Of a DNA stretch of 64,000 nucleotides, positions 29,896 to 38,478 are shown one piece after another; within the stretch, counting starts at the first letter, position 1; the number at the start of each line of letters is the position of its first letter. The position numbers and the translations under genes were made by a program. The notes under the pieces were generated by a model, which was not told the DNA's origin, ran no database searches, and saw only the letters and a list, made by a program, of their open reading frames with translations. This DNA comes from Gammaproteobacteria bacterium. GTDB lineage: Bacteria > Pseudomonadota > Gammaproteobacteria > HK1. The stretch spans positions 1 to 64,000 of the forward strand of contig JAJDUQ010000168.1 in the NCBI GenBank assembly GCA_022826505.1, in the 5' to 3' direction.

Positions 29896-31095
29896 GTGAC
29901 CGGTCATTCCCGCATCGACTCCATCGATGAACGATCCATTCGTGCGTTTCGGGCCGATCGTGTTCGCCACGAGCTGCGCCGTCAGGAGCACGAGGCGGTG
30001 CTGGTGGTGGACCCCGTCAACCTGCGCTATGCCACCGGCACCCGGAACATGCAGGTGTGGACGATGCACAACGTCGTTCGCTACGCCCTGGTCTTCGCGC
30101 ATGGCCCCACGGTGTTGTTCGAGCTTCCGACCGGCCGCCACCTGAGCGCCGGGCTGGAGAGTGTGAGCGACGTCCGGGCGTCGACTCCCTTTGACTACAT
30201 GCTCGTCGCCGACAATGCCGAGGCGATGGCGAGACGCTGGGCGCTGCAGATCCGCGAGACGCTGAAGGAGCACGGATGCGCCGCGGACACCCTGGCCGTC
30301 GACCGGGCCGATACCCTGATGGTCCGGTCGCTTGAGGCGCTGGGCATCCGCGTGGTGGACGGCAAGTCGGTCCTGGAGCATGCAAGAGCCATCAAGTCGG
30401 CGGAGGAGATCGGAGCGTTCCGGGCGTCGCTCGCCACCTGCGAGGCGAGCGTCCGTTCCCTGCGCGAGTTCGTCGTCCCCGGAACCACGGAGTCGGAAGC
30501 CTTCGGCCACCTCGTCGGCCAGAGCCTGGCCCGTGGCGGGGAGTATCCCGAGACGCGCCTGCTCACCAGCGGAACGCGCACCAACCCGTGGTTCCGGGAA
30601 GCATCCGATCGCGTCATGCAGGCGGGAGAGCTTCTTTCCTTCGACACCGACCTCATCGGTCCCATGGGCTTCTACAACGACATCTCCCGGAGCTGGGTGA
30701 TCGGCGAGCGCCGTCCGACCCGCGCCCAGGCGACCCTGCTCGACCTCTCCGGGGAACAGATCGCCCACAACATCGACCTTCTGCGTCCCGGCGTGTCGTT
30801 CGTCGAGTTCGCATCGAAGGCGTACCGCCTGCCCGACGCCTACCTCGCCAACCGCTACGCCGACCTGGTCCACGGATGCGGGCTGGGCGTCGAGTATCCG
30901 TTCGTGCTCTACCCCGAGGACGCGGACGACGGGATGTACGACGGCCGCTTCGAGGCGAACATGATCGTCTGCGTGGAGAGCTACTTGGGCGCCCTCGACG
31001 GACCGGACGGCGTCAAGCTGGAACAGCCGGTGCTGATCACGGACGAGGGGCCGGAGGTGCTGAGCGAGTTGCCACTCGATGCGGTGGACTTCTGA
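29896..31095 (+). CDS. M24-family enzyme, DMSP-lyase (DddP)-like
   Basis: A 399-aa M24 (pita-bread) protein. Metal ligands are complete: Asp250 and Asp252 in SFDTDLIGP, Asp262 in NDISRSW, His326 in VHGCGLG, Glu361 in VESYLG and Glu376 in KLEQPV. Their spacing is the same as I recall for the Ruegeria DMSP lyase DddP (constant offset of 45), and TSGTRTNPWFREASDRV also looks DddP-like. The residue at the position of DddP Asp377, a proposed catalytic residue, is Val332. So it is DddP-family, but DMSP cleavage is doubtful. I prefer GTG 29896, eight bases after GGAGGAG. No acrylate genes adjoin. Confidence 0.75.
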   Translation: MTGHSRIDSIDERSIRAFRADRVRHELRRQEHEAVLVVDPVNLRYATGTRNMQVWTMHNVVRYALVFAHGPTVLFELPTGRHLSAGLESVSDVRASTPFDYMLVADNAEAMARRWALQIRETLKEHGCAADTLAVDRADTLMVRSLEALGIRVVDGKSVLEHARAIKSAEEIGAFRASLATCEASVRSLREFVVPGTTESEAFGHLVGQSLARGGEYPETRLLTSGTRTNPWFREASDRVMQAGELLSFDTDLIGPMGFYNDISRSWVIGERRPTRAQATLLDLSGEQIAHNIDLLRPGVSFVEFASKAYRLPDAYLANRYADLVHGCGLGVEYPFVLYPEDADDGMYDGRFEANMIVCVESYLGALDGPDGVKLEQPVLITDEGPEVLSELPLDAVDF

Positions 31096-31342
31096 GGCCC
31101 CGTCGTGGCGGCACGCAAACGCTCATGTGGCGACCATTCGGACTCTGCGGGGTCGGACGGCGGACGCCCGCGAACGTCAATCGGTGCGGGGGAGAAACCA
31201 CTGACGCCGCGGCCGCTTCAGACCTGTCGTGCAGGCCGGTCTCCACTCCTGGCGTCGCGGACCAGGCAACGACCCGGAACGGCTTGTGCGCAAGCTCGCG
31301 CACGAGACTCGCCACGATGTCGGAATGTGATGGCTGAGCGAA

Positions 31343-31963
31343 TCACCTGTCATTTTCGTGAGCCTTGATCGCGGTCAAAGCGTCGCCGGCTGCTTTGCAG
31401 AGATGAGTCAGATCGACTCCGCCGGCCCGGATCCGCCCGATTTTCTTGATGGTGCGGGCATAGCCGTTCTCAAATTTGTCTTCGGGCCACTTGTCGCCAA
31501 GCTCAAGATCGGTCGTGCGTTGGTCACCGTCCGCATCGTAGTAGTCAATTGCAAGCATCACGTGGTCGACATCGGCCATTGCACCTGCATAGAAACTGGA
31601 TTTTGTAGTCGTAAACCTAAAACCACGGATGAACCACGATTTATTCCAAACCGTGTTTGTATCGAGCTTCTGCCCCCACCTCTTCTCCGTATCGGCAACG
31701 GTCAAGGCCTTCAGTGTCGCCCCCAAGTCGGACTTTTTGCACGCCGACTTCCAAACGTCATTCCAGAATTTGATCAGGAAAATTGCGTGTTCACATCGTA
31801 CTTGGTGCGCCGACAGGACCGCCGTGTGGAATGCCGACAGATCCCTCCATTTGATGCCGGCGTAAAGCGAAAGCGATTTCGATTCCAGGATATGGTCGAC
31901 CGCCGTCCGGACCCCGTCGTCCTCGCAAAACGCCCGATAGCTCGGGGGTAGTTCGATCATCAT
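31343..31963 (-). CDS. Unrecognised protein, last gene of the DUF1156 operon
   Basis: A 206-aa soluble protein that I do not recognise. It begins MMIELPPSYRAFCEDDGVRT and has a helical, Trp-rich middle (AIFLIKFWNDVWKSACKK) and a FRFTTTKSSFYAGAMADVDHVMLAIDYYD strand region that could be a sensor or nuclease-like fold; no catalytic motif is evident. The ATG at 31963 has a strong AAGGAGA site; a TTG at 32002 also lies in frame. The 42-bp gap to the upstream nuclease-like gene indicates an operon. Base composition is less GC-rich than the window average, suggesting transfer with the operon. Confidence 0.7.
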   Translation of the reverse strand: MMIELPPSYRAFCEDDGVRTAVDHILESKSLSLYAGIKWRDLSAFHTAVLSAHQVRCEHAIFLIKFWNDVWKSACKKSDLGATLKALTVADTEKRWGQKLDTNTVWNKSWFIRGFRFTTTKSSFYAGAMADVDHVMLAIDYYDADGDQRTTDLELGDKWPEDKFENGYARTIKKIGRIRAGGVDLTHLCKAAGDALTAIKAHENDR

Positions 31964-32005
31964 GTTCTCAATCTCCTTCCGGATTGCCGGGGACGCCGGC
32001 AACCG

Positions 32006-32791
32006 TCAGCCGGCCTGATCCCAAAGCGTTCTGCGAAACTGAAGGTACGCATCGTCGTCGCACTCGACGGGCAGTGCACGCTCATGTGCGATGAGCAGGT
32101 CTCGCCACGCCATCCAGCACCAATCCTGGTTCTTGTCGAGCATCTTGTCCGTGTGGGCATCACGCCGTGGCGAGACGACAACCAGCAACCAGCGCTCCTG
32201 CGAAATTTTCCGATGCTTGAGATGCCTGCGATATGCCGCCAACTGGTCGACGGTAATACGATTGCCAGGCAGCTTGGCCTCGATCACTGCCGCGTAGCGG
32301 TTCTTCTTCTCCGACGAATCCTTCCACTCGATCAGGAGATCGATACGCCTTTTCCGAGCACTACGCCTCTTCCGAGCGGTCGGTGCTTCCGCTGTCACCG
32401 TGAGGTCGCACATGTCTTCGCAGAGCCATCCCGCTCCAAGCGCCACCAACAGCGCTCGGACTCTCTGGATCCGAACGGCCGGCATGTCAAGAAAGTAGGC
32501 GAACCCCTTCGTGAACTGCGGCTCCGTGAATTTGGCCCAGACTACCGGCTCGGCCCGGAACAGATGAGGCTGGCGTTTCAGCTCGAATGTGCTCTCGAGG
32601 GCCGAATACCCCCGGGACCAGTCCAGTGTCTCGGAAAAGGAAAGAGCGCCCTTGCCGATCGCCACCGCCACGGCATCGGACAACCTTTCGTGGACGACAA
32701 CCAGCGCCTTGCGACTTTCCTCGGACCATACCGGTCCGCGAAACTTGAAAGCGCCGCGTCTGATCGCACGCATGGCGGGGTTGGAATTCAT
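32006..32791 (-). CDS. PD-(D/E)XK nuclease-like protein
   Basis: A 261-aa protein. A PD-(D/E)XK core is visible near residues 150-175: RRIDLLIEWKDS supplies the Asp, and AAVIEAKL the Glu-x-Lys, followed by VDQLAAYRRHL, a typical helix after the core. The upstream TEPQFTKGFAYFLD helix could supply a fourth acidic residue. Such domains cut DNA in restriction and defence systems. ATG 32791 is preferred; TTG 32809 would add six residues. It lies 106 bp after the ATPase and 42 bp before the small gene. Confidence 0.72.
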   Translation of the reverse strand: MNSNPAMRAIRRGAFKFRGPVWSEESRKALVVVHERLSDAVAVAIGKGALSFSETLDWSRGYSALESTFELKRQPHLFRAEPVVWAKFTEPQFTKGFAYFLDMPAVRIQRVRALLVALGAGWLCEDMCDLTVTAEAPTARKRRSARKRRIDLLIEWKDSSEKKNRYAAVIEAKLPGNRITVDQLAAYRRHLKHRKISQERWLLVVVSPRRDAHTDKMLDKNQDWCWMAWRDLLIAHERALPVECDDDAYLQFRRTLWDQAG

Positions 32792-32897
32792 GTCACCGAC
32801 CAGACGCAAGCGCCGGAGGCATGAAATGCCGGGCGCCGGAATCTCAGCCGACTCCAGTCACGGACAGTTGCCGAATCGGGCATGTTTCGCCGCTTCG

Positions 32898-34442
32898 TCA
32901 CAGATTTCGCCAGCGACCGATCTGCTCCTTCAGAGCGACCACGAGCTCGGGAATGGTGTCTTGCTCGGCCTCCCGCTTGCCGACGATCCGGGCGATTCCC
33001 GGAACAGTCCGCTTGATTTCCTCGGCAAAGGTACCCAAGGCGGCCTTGGCGGCATCGCGCTGCTGGACGGCTCCTTCGACGAGATGCGCCACCCTGTCCG
33101 TCATCTTCTTCATGTCGGGCACGGCAAGGCCGAACTCGGCCGCATACCGCTCCGGCCGCTGGCGCACGATGTCCCAGATCCACCTCTCCGGGGGGACATC
33201 TCCCGGCAGAAACAACGGTTGCAGCGCATGTCCATATTTCTCTGCCGCCGCCTTCAGACTGTTCTCCATCGCACGCGAGTCACCGTCCAGCACCAGTACG
33301 AAGTCGGCGAGCTTGCCGAACTTTCCGAGCGTGTGTACGTGGCTCGGAAACTCGTTTCGTCCCGTGTCGCGACCGATGATGATGTCTTCGGGGTGCAGGC
33401 CCAACTCGACGTTCAGCACGTCCAGCACGCCGCGGATCACGCCTTCCGCTACCTCGTCTTCGCACAGAATGGAGAGACGGTCCTGCGACTGCCCGTACAA
33501 CGCCTTCTGAAAGATGTCGCGGTAGAGCGGCTCGCGCCGCACCTGACCGGTGACGTGATCGCGATCCAGGAAGATCCGCGCTTCGGGCGGCACGCTGTCC
33601 AGTACGACCGGACTGTGCGAGGCGACGATGATCTGCAGGTTCTGGCGCAACGCGCTTCGCTGCAGTTCCAGCATCGCCTGCTGCTGCGTGTAGGGATGCA
33701 GCCCCGTGTCCACTTCGTCGATCAGGACCAGTGCGTTCTCGAGACCGGAGATGTCCTTCGAGATACGCACGATGGTCCGTTCCCCGGAGGACATGTGGAA
33801 CTCGGAATAGCGGGTTTCTCCGGTGCCTTCGATCTCCGCGAAGAGCAAGTCTCGGGAGGGCTGGCCGCTGATGAGATTCAGGCTTTGATACCGCCACGGC
33901 AGAATGCGGTGGGCGAAGATCAGCAGATCCGGACCGATCGTCTCGGTACGGACCTGCCTTCTTCCGATCTGCAGGATGCTCCGCACCTCGCTCGGACTGG
34001 TGAGATTCGCGAGGGTACGCAGATAGACCTGTCGTTCGGGCTGGCTGTCTCCTTTCCGGCTCCACGATTTTCCCCGCCTCCACGTCATGGAGCAACGTGC
34101 GCCACGGTGAAGGTAGTGAAACTCCAGCCGTGTCTCCGGCGCCAAGTCCGATTGCACGGCCGGCTGCCGGCTGATGAAGTTGGGAAACAGGCGGCTGGGA
34201 GCAAAGTCACCGGGACCCCGTCCTGGCACGCGATAAGCGCAGGCGCAAGCGAACAAGACCGTGGACTTGCCGGAACCGTTGGGGCCGGCCAGGACCGAGA
34301 CGGGGTAGTCGAAAGGAAACCGCAGGTCCCAGATGCCGCGCAGGTTCCGTATGCGGACCTCCACCAGAGACTCGTCGCGCTGGCCCTTGCTGGCGCGTAA
34401 CGCATTCCATACTTCGTTCAGTTGCGCGGCAATCTGCGACAT
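32898..34442 (-). CDS. ABC-type ATPase with C-terminal TOPRIM-like domain (OLD-like)
   Basis: A 514-aa protein. The ATPase domain has Walker A GPNGSGKST (53-61), signature MSSGERT (217-223), Walker B ALVLIDEVD (237-245) and the switch His in VASHSP (276). From about residue 322 a TOPRIM-like fold appears: ILCEDEVAEG (acidic Glu328-330), then LVLDGDS with Asp386 and Asp388. This combination is that of OLD-family nucleases and related phage-defence ATPases. The tail (410-514) is helical. It follows the methyltransferase by 67 bp on the same strand; AGGGA precedes the ATG. Confidence 0.82.
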   Translation of the reverse strand: MSQIAAQLNEVWNALRASKGQRDESLVEVRIRNLRGIWDLRFPFDYPVSVLAGPNGSGKSTVLFACACAYRVPGRGPGDFAPSRLFPNFISRQPAVQSDLAPETRLEFHYLHRGARCSMTWRRGKSWSRKGDSQPERQVYLRTLANLTSPSEVRSILQIGRRQVRTETIGPDLLIFAHRILPWRYQSLNLISGQPSRDLLFAEIEGTGETRYSEFHMSSGERTIVRISKDISGLENALVLIDEVDTGLHPYTQQQAMLELQRSALRQNLQIIVASHSPVVLDSVPPEARIFLDRDHVTGQVRREPLYRDIFQKALYGQSQDRLSILCEDEVAEGVIRGVLDVLNVELGLHPEDIIIGRDTGRNEFPSHVHTLGKFGKLADFVLVLDGDSRAMENSLKAAAEKYGHALQPLFLPGDVPPERWIWDIVRQRPERYAAEFGLAVPDMKKMTDRVAHLVEGAVQQRDAAKAALGTFAEEIKRTVPGIARIVGKREAEQDTIPELVVALKEQIGRWRNL

Positions 34443-34509
34443 GCGTGTCCCTGGTGTGAGAAGTGAAATCGGCTATGGGGTGGCCCGGTTCGATCACCGG
34501 TTGCCGCTG

Positions 34510-37500
34510 TCACCGGGCACCGCCCGCATCACCTGCGAGCATCCCGGCCCGCTTCGCGCCTGCACTCCTGGCGAGACGGCTGATCTCGGGCCAACTCCGC
34601 ACCAAGCCATTGTAGGCCAGCGACTCGGTAACGAAGCGCTTGCGCTCGCACACTGAATACAGGCGGTAGCACAGATCGCGGGCAACATCGGCACGGGCCA
34701 GCGCAGCGGTCGGCACCGCCGCGGCAACCGCACCTCCCAGCGCCAGCAGCCGGATCAGGTGGTGGAGCGCCTTCCAGGTGGCAGGTCGCTCATCGATATC
34801 GGGGTCCCACCAGGAGGACAGCTCCTCCGGCCGCAGGAGCCGCACGTCACCGGCCCGCAAGCGAAGGATCTCCACCTCCCCAATCTCGGCCACGCTGGTG
34901 TTCATCGCCTCGGCCAGGGATTGCGCGGCGTGCTGGTCGCCCGCCTCGAAGCCATGTTGCTCGAACCATGCCAGTGCCCAGCGGCTGATGGAATCCAGGT
35001 TGCCGTCCTGCGCCGCAAGGGATTCGTGCAGAGTCCGGGCGATGAGAGCCAGCGCATCGCGGACCGACAACGGTTGACCATCGGCACCTAGCACCCGGGT
35101 GTAGCGAGCGTAGACCGCCAGGCCAGGACCGGCGGCAGCGTGGGAGAGATCGGCCGGGGCGAGGTTGCTGTCCTGAAGCAGGCGTAGCGCTTGCGGCATC
35201 TCGGCTCCGAGCTCGGCCAGGAATTCGCGATGTGTGGTCGCATGGGCACTGTTCGGACGACGGCGGCAAACGAGGACGATGCCCGATGCGGACTCGCTGC
35301 CGGCGACATCGCCCATTCGGCCACTGCTTTCCGTACGCACCGGCCACGTGCCGTTGATAGCAAGTCCCGACCGAATCGCCGAATCGACAAGGGCTTCCCA
35401 GTTGGCGCTCGCGGCTGTCGCTTCGTCCCTGGAACCGGGTGGCTTGAAAGCATAGTAGATGGTGACAGGGAAACCGGGATGCGATTGCTCTGCCGTCCGC
35501 CGCATCGCTTGCCTCGTTCCCTCGAGGAAGAACGCCACCGCCTTTTCCTTGTCGCCGTGACGACCCGGGACCACCACCAGCTCCTCCGCCTTCGGAACCG
35601 CACCTTCGACGAACAGGTCCGGGAATACCGGTTTCAAGCATCGACGCAGCCAAACGTAGAAGAAATCGGACAAATCTGCGTAGCCGACGTTGTCGTAGTA
35701 CGGAGGATCGGTCGAGACGACCCTGTTCACGCTCAGTATCTGCCGGGTCGCATCGGCCTGAACGGCGGAACCGAATGACACGCTGCTTCCGGAAATGGGC
35801 CGGTCGTTGCGTGCAACGGTCGCCCGGACGACGCCCCGAGGGGTGTCGATTCGGGCGGTGTTCACCGTGGCTCCGGCAATGCCATCGGTGATCCACGGGA
35901 TCGTCCCCGGAAAGCCGCCGGCCCCTCTCGATATCGGGTTGGACTCCGCGTAGTCCCACGTCATCGGAATGGCCTGACGAGCAAAGGTGTTCCGAATGGA
36001 TTCCCTCTCGGCCGACCACGTGCAGATCGTCGATCCGCGGTCGGCCAGTCTGGACAACGCAAACGCCAGGTAGACACCAACCCCTTCCGCGTACGCGGCC
36101 GCTCCCGTTCCGCCGTCGCGCAGCGGCTTCCCGTCGTCGGGCAGCTTGGCGCCGATCGCATCGCGACGAACATGCGCAATCGCTTCCGCAACCAGGTCCG
36201 AGAACGTGGTCAATGCGACGAGCTGGCGCGGGGTGAAATAGTCCCCGAATGTCTCGAACCCGTAACGTCGTCCCTGGGCGTTGCCCGCCCACGTTCCACG
36301 ACTCGGTGTGTCCGGCTTCCAGACGGGCTCCGCACTTCGCGCGACGGCTTCGGCCTCCGGCATTGGCGAGAGGTAGACTCGCGTTCGATCTCCGGCGAGG
36401 ACGATGGCCATCAAACGTTCCTTCATTCGGCCGGCTTTCGCCTCGTCATCGATGTACTCGTACGTGATGGGTTCATCCGAAAGCAGGCACCGAAATGCAC
36501 GGGACGACAGCCTGGTACCCCCCCGAGCTGCACCACCGTCCGCCGGCTTGCCTGTCTTCACCGCAAACCGATAGCGGGGTGCCTCGACGACCGGCTCGAC
36601 GTATGCCTCCCTGCCTTTCCTGGTGGAGAGCATGAAGGAGGACACGAGCGGTACGTCCACGTCTGCGAATTCCGGGTGCGGGCTCTTCACCGTGCGCGCC
36701 CAGAGCCATGCGACGACGGTCAACTTCCGTCTCGCGTACGGCTTGAGGTCAGGCCGCTCTCGGATGATTTGCGGGGTGATCTCGACCTTGGGATAGAGGT
36801 TCCCGATCCGCCGTTCGGCTTCGTCGCGCATCCAGTTGCCATAGTAGCGAGCGTCCTCCGCCAACCCCTGCGTACTACTCGGCTCTCGGGCAACAACCGT
36901 CGGATCTCCCGTCGCGTCCGGGTTCACGGGCGACTGATGAACGAATCGCGGCGGGATTTCGATCATCGCCTTGGTAATCAGCACGGCCACCGGATTCAGA
37001 TCGCTGGCATGGGCACGGAGGCCGAGTCGTTGTGCTTCGAGGGGCAGTGCTCCACCGCCTGCGAAAGGATCGTGGAATTCCGGCAGCTTGTCGGAATTGA
37101 AGAGCTTCCAGACGCTGGAATTTCCCTCGCTACCCATGCTCTCTCGATGAATTTCGTGCACGGAGCAGGCCCGCCGCCAGCTTCGACGGATCTCGGTCTG
37201 CGCCCGATTCAGCACATCCTCGTTCGCGGTGTTCTCCCACTGCACCAACTCTTCGACAAGCTTGAACAGCCTCTCACGTTCCAGCGCCGCCGCCATTTCA
37301 CGAAGGGCTCGGCTGGCCGCCTGAGCCGGTGCCAGGTCATCCGGTTCGCGCACCTGATTCGGCGGCACGGCGGCACCTCCTTCTCCGGAACCCGACGAGC
37401 AGGCCTCTGTCGGCACGGATTTGCCCAGCCGCACCAATTCGCGTGATGCTGCAAGCCTCGTTTGCGGGTCTGCCAGCAACTCGTCCACGTACTCGGAAGG

Positions 37501-37671
37501 GTCATCAACCATCTGGGCAAAGATCACCGCACGCGCGACCGCTTGCGGGCGCCGCGCCCACCACAGATGCAGCGCACTCGGATGCCCGCGTCTGACCAAT
37601 TTCTCCCGCGCCGCCGCCCGGTTGATGGCATTGAGGGGCAGCGCCGCTTCGATCAGTTTCCTGCGTTGCAT
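34510..37671 (-). CDS. DUF1156-containing adenine-specific DNA methyltransferase
   Basis: A 1,053-aa methyltransferase of COG1743 type. The DUF1156 block starts at the N-terminus (RRKLIEAALPLNAINRAAA, then LHLWWARRPQAVARAVIFA). The SAM-binding motif I is DPFAGGGALPLEA (about 201-213) and the catalytic motif IV STDPPYYDNVGYADLSDFF (about 653-671). A CLLSDEPI block (about 395) stands where relatives carry a Zn-ribbon. Relatives occur in anti-phage islands and in BREX type 3. ATG 37671 follows GGAGGTG; the frame runs 25 residues further through an inverted repeat. It heads a four-gene operon with the ATPase, the nuclease-like and the small gene. Confidence 0.88.
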   Translation of the reverse strand: MQRRKLIEAALPLNAINRAAAREKLVRRGHPSALHLWWARRPQAVARAVIFAQMVDDPSEYVDELLADPQTRLAASRELVRLGKSVPTEACSSGSGEGGAAVPPNQVREPDDLAPAQAASRALREMAAALERERLFKLVEELVQWENTANEDVLNRAQTEIRRSWRRACSVHEIHRESMGSEGNSSVWKLFNSDKLPEFHDPFAGGGALPLEAQRLGLRAHASDLNPVAVLITKAMIEIPPRFVHQSPVNPDATGDPTVVAREPSSTQGLAEDARYYGNWMRDEAERRIGNLYPKVEITPQIIRERPDLKPYARRKLTVVAWLWARTVKSPHPEFADVDVPLVSSFMLSTRKGREAYVEPVVEAPRYRFAVKTGKPADGGAARGGTRLSSRAFRCLLSDEPITYEYIDDEAKAGRMKERLMAIVLAGDRTRVYLSPMPEAEAVARSAEPVWKPDTPSRGTWAGNAQGRRYGFETFGDYFTPRQLVALTTFSDLVAEAIAHVRRDAIGAKLPDDGKPLRDGGTGAAAYAEGVGVYLAFALSRLADRGSTICTWSAERESIRNTFARQAIPMTWDYAESNPISRGAGGFPGTIPWITDGIAGATVNTARIDTPRGVVRATVARNDRPISGSSVSFGSAVQADATRQILSVNRVVSTDPPYYDNVGYADLSDFFYVWLRRCLKPVFPDLFVEGAVPKAEELVVVPGRHGDKEKAVAFFLEGTRQAMRRTAEQSHPGFPVTIYYAFKPPGSRDEATAASANWEALVDSAIRSGLAINGTWPVRTESSGRMGDVAGSESASGIVLVCRRRPNSAHATTHREFLAELGAEMPQALRLLQDSNLAPADLSHAAAGPGLAVYARYTRVLGADGQPLSVRDALALIARTLHESLAAQDGNLDSISRWALAWFEQHGFEAGDQHAAQSLAEAMNTSVAEIGEVEILRLRAGDVRLLRPEELSSWWDPDIDERPATWKALHHLIRLLALGGAVAAAVPTAALARADVARDLCYRLYSVCERKRFVTESLAYNGLVRSWPEISRLARSAGAKRAGMLAGDAGGAR

Positions 37672-37705
37672 CCCGACACCTCCGACGGGTCTACTGCGCA
37701 TTCCG

Positions 37706-37753
37706 TTGTTGATTGCGGCCGGCTCATCGACACCTCGCCGCCACAATCAACAA
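37706..37753. promoter_or_regulatory. 10-bp inverted repeat upstream of the DUF1156 operon
   Basis: TTGTTGATTG (37706-37715) and CAATCAACAA (37744-37753) are exact inverted repeats separated by 28 GC-rich bases, 35-82 bp upstream of the methyltransferase ATG. The arms are AT-rich in a GC-rich setting. This may be an operator or a promoter-embedded stem; no regulator gene is adjacent. Confidence 0.65.
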
Positions 37754-37956
37754 TTCGTATTCGCTGTATCCGCGCTGTCCGGACGGCGTTCCAGTCACCG
37801 CTGAGCACGTTGCCTGCGGCGCCAAGATACGCCAAAGATGCGCCGTGGCATAAACGGCACGCGAACGGCGGCACACTTTGATTCCATGCACTTCAGGCGC
37901 GTGACGACCGTACCAGCGCCAGTGAACCGGCCATTCCCGATGTGGAGAAGCGGGAC

Positions 37957-38478
37957 ATGATGAGCTTCCGCGTGCATCAAGCGCGAACCGGTGACGCGGC
38001 AGCGGCGGCGGCCGTGTTGCGTGCGTCCATCACCACCCTGTGCCTGGCGGACCACGGCAACGATCCGCAATTGCTCGCGTGCTGGCTCGCGAACAGGACA
38101 CCGGGTAACGTCCGCACCTGGATCGAAGGCCCCGGGCGATTCGTGGTCGCGGAAGAACGCGGACGGATCGTGGGCGTGGGCGGGGCCTCGGTATCAGGGG
38201 AGATCGTGCTCAACTACGTGCTTCCCGAGGACCGCTTTCGAGGTGTGAGCAAGGCCGTGCTGATCTCGCTGGAGACGCATCTGCGCGCGCAGGGGCTCCT
38301 CCGCAGCACGCTCTTCAGTACCCGTACAGCCCATGAGTTCTACCGCGCGATGGGGTACGTCGAGACGGGAAGACCGCACGTGGAGGATGGGCTCACGGCA
38401 TTTCGCATGTTCAAGGATCTCTCGGCTCCGCAGCCCACGCACGACGCGCCGTCACTCGTCAGTCCCACCGGGGGATGA
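37957..38478 (+). CDS. GNAT-family acetyltransferase
   Basis: A 173-aa N-acetyltransferase. FRVHQARTGDAAAAAAVLRA opens the GNAT fold, RFVVAEERGRIVGVGGASV and GEIVLNYVLPEDRFRGVSK form the central strands and acetyl-CoA loop (a degenerate V-x-P-x-x-R-x-x-G), and AHEFYRAMGYVETG is the C-terminal signature. I prefer ATG 37957 with GGAGAAG six bases upstream over GTG 37942. The stop overlaps the start of the patatin-like gene as ATGA, so the two are coupled. Confidence 0.87.
   Translation: MMSFRVHQARTGDAAAAAAVLRASITTLCLADHGNDPQLLACWLANRTPGNVRTWIEGPGRFVVAEERGRIVGVGGASVSGEIVLNYVLPEDRFRGVSKAVLISLETHLRAQGLLRSTLFSTRTAHEFYRAMGYVETGRPHVEDGLTAFRMFKDLSAPQPTHDAPSLVSPTGG

Noticed and set aside
31037-31315. 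92-aa minus-strand frame after the DddP-like gene
   Set aside because: It overlaps the DddP-like gene, has no ribosome site and has no recognisable similarity.
31343-31963. Homology of the 206-aa protein to a known toxin or effector
   Set aside because: No catalytic or membrane motif supports a function; left unassigned.
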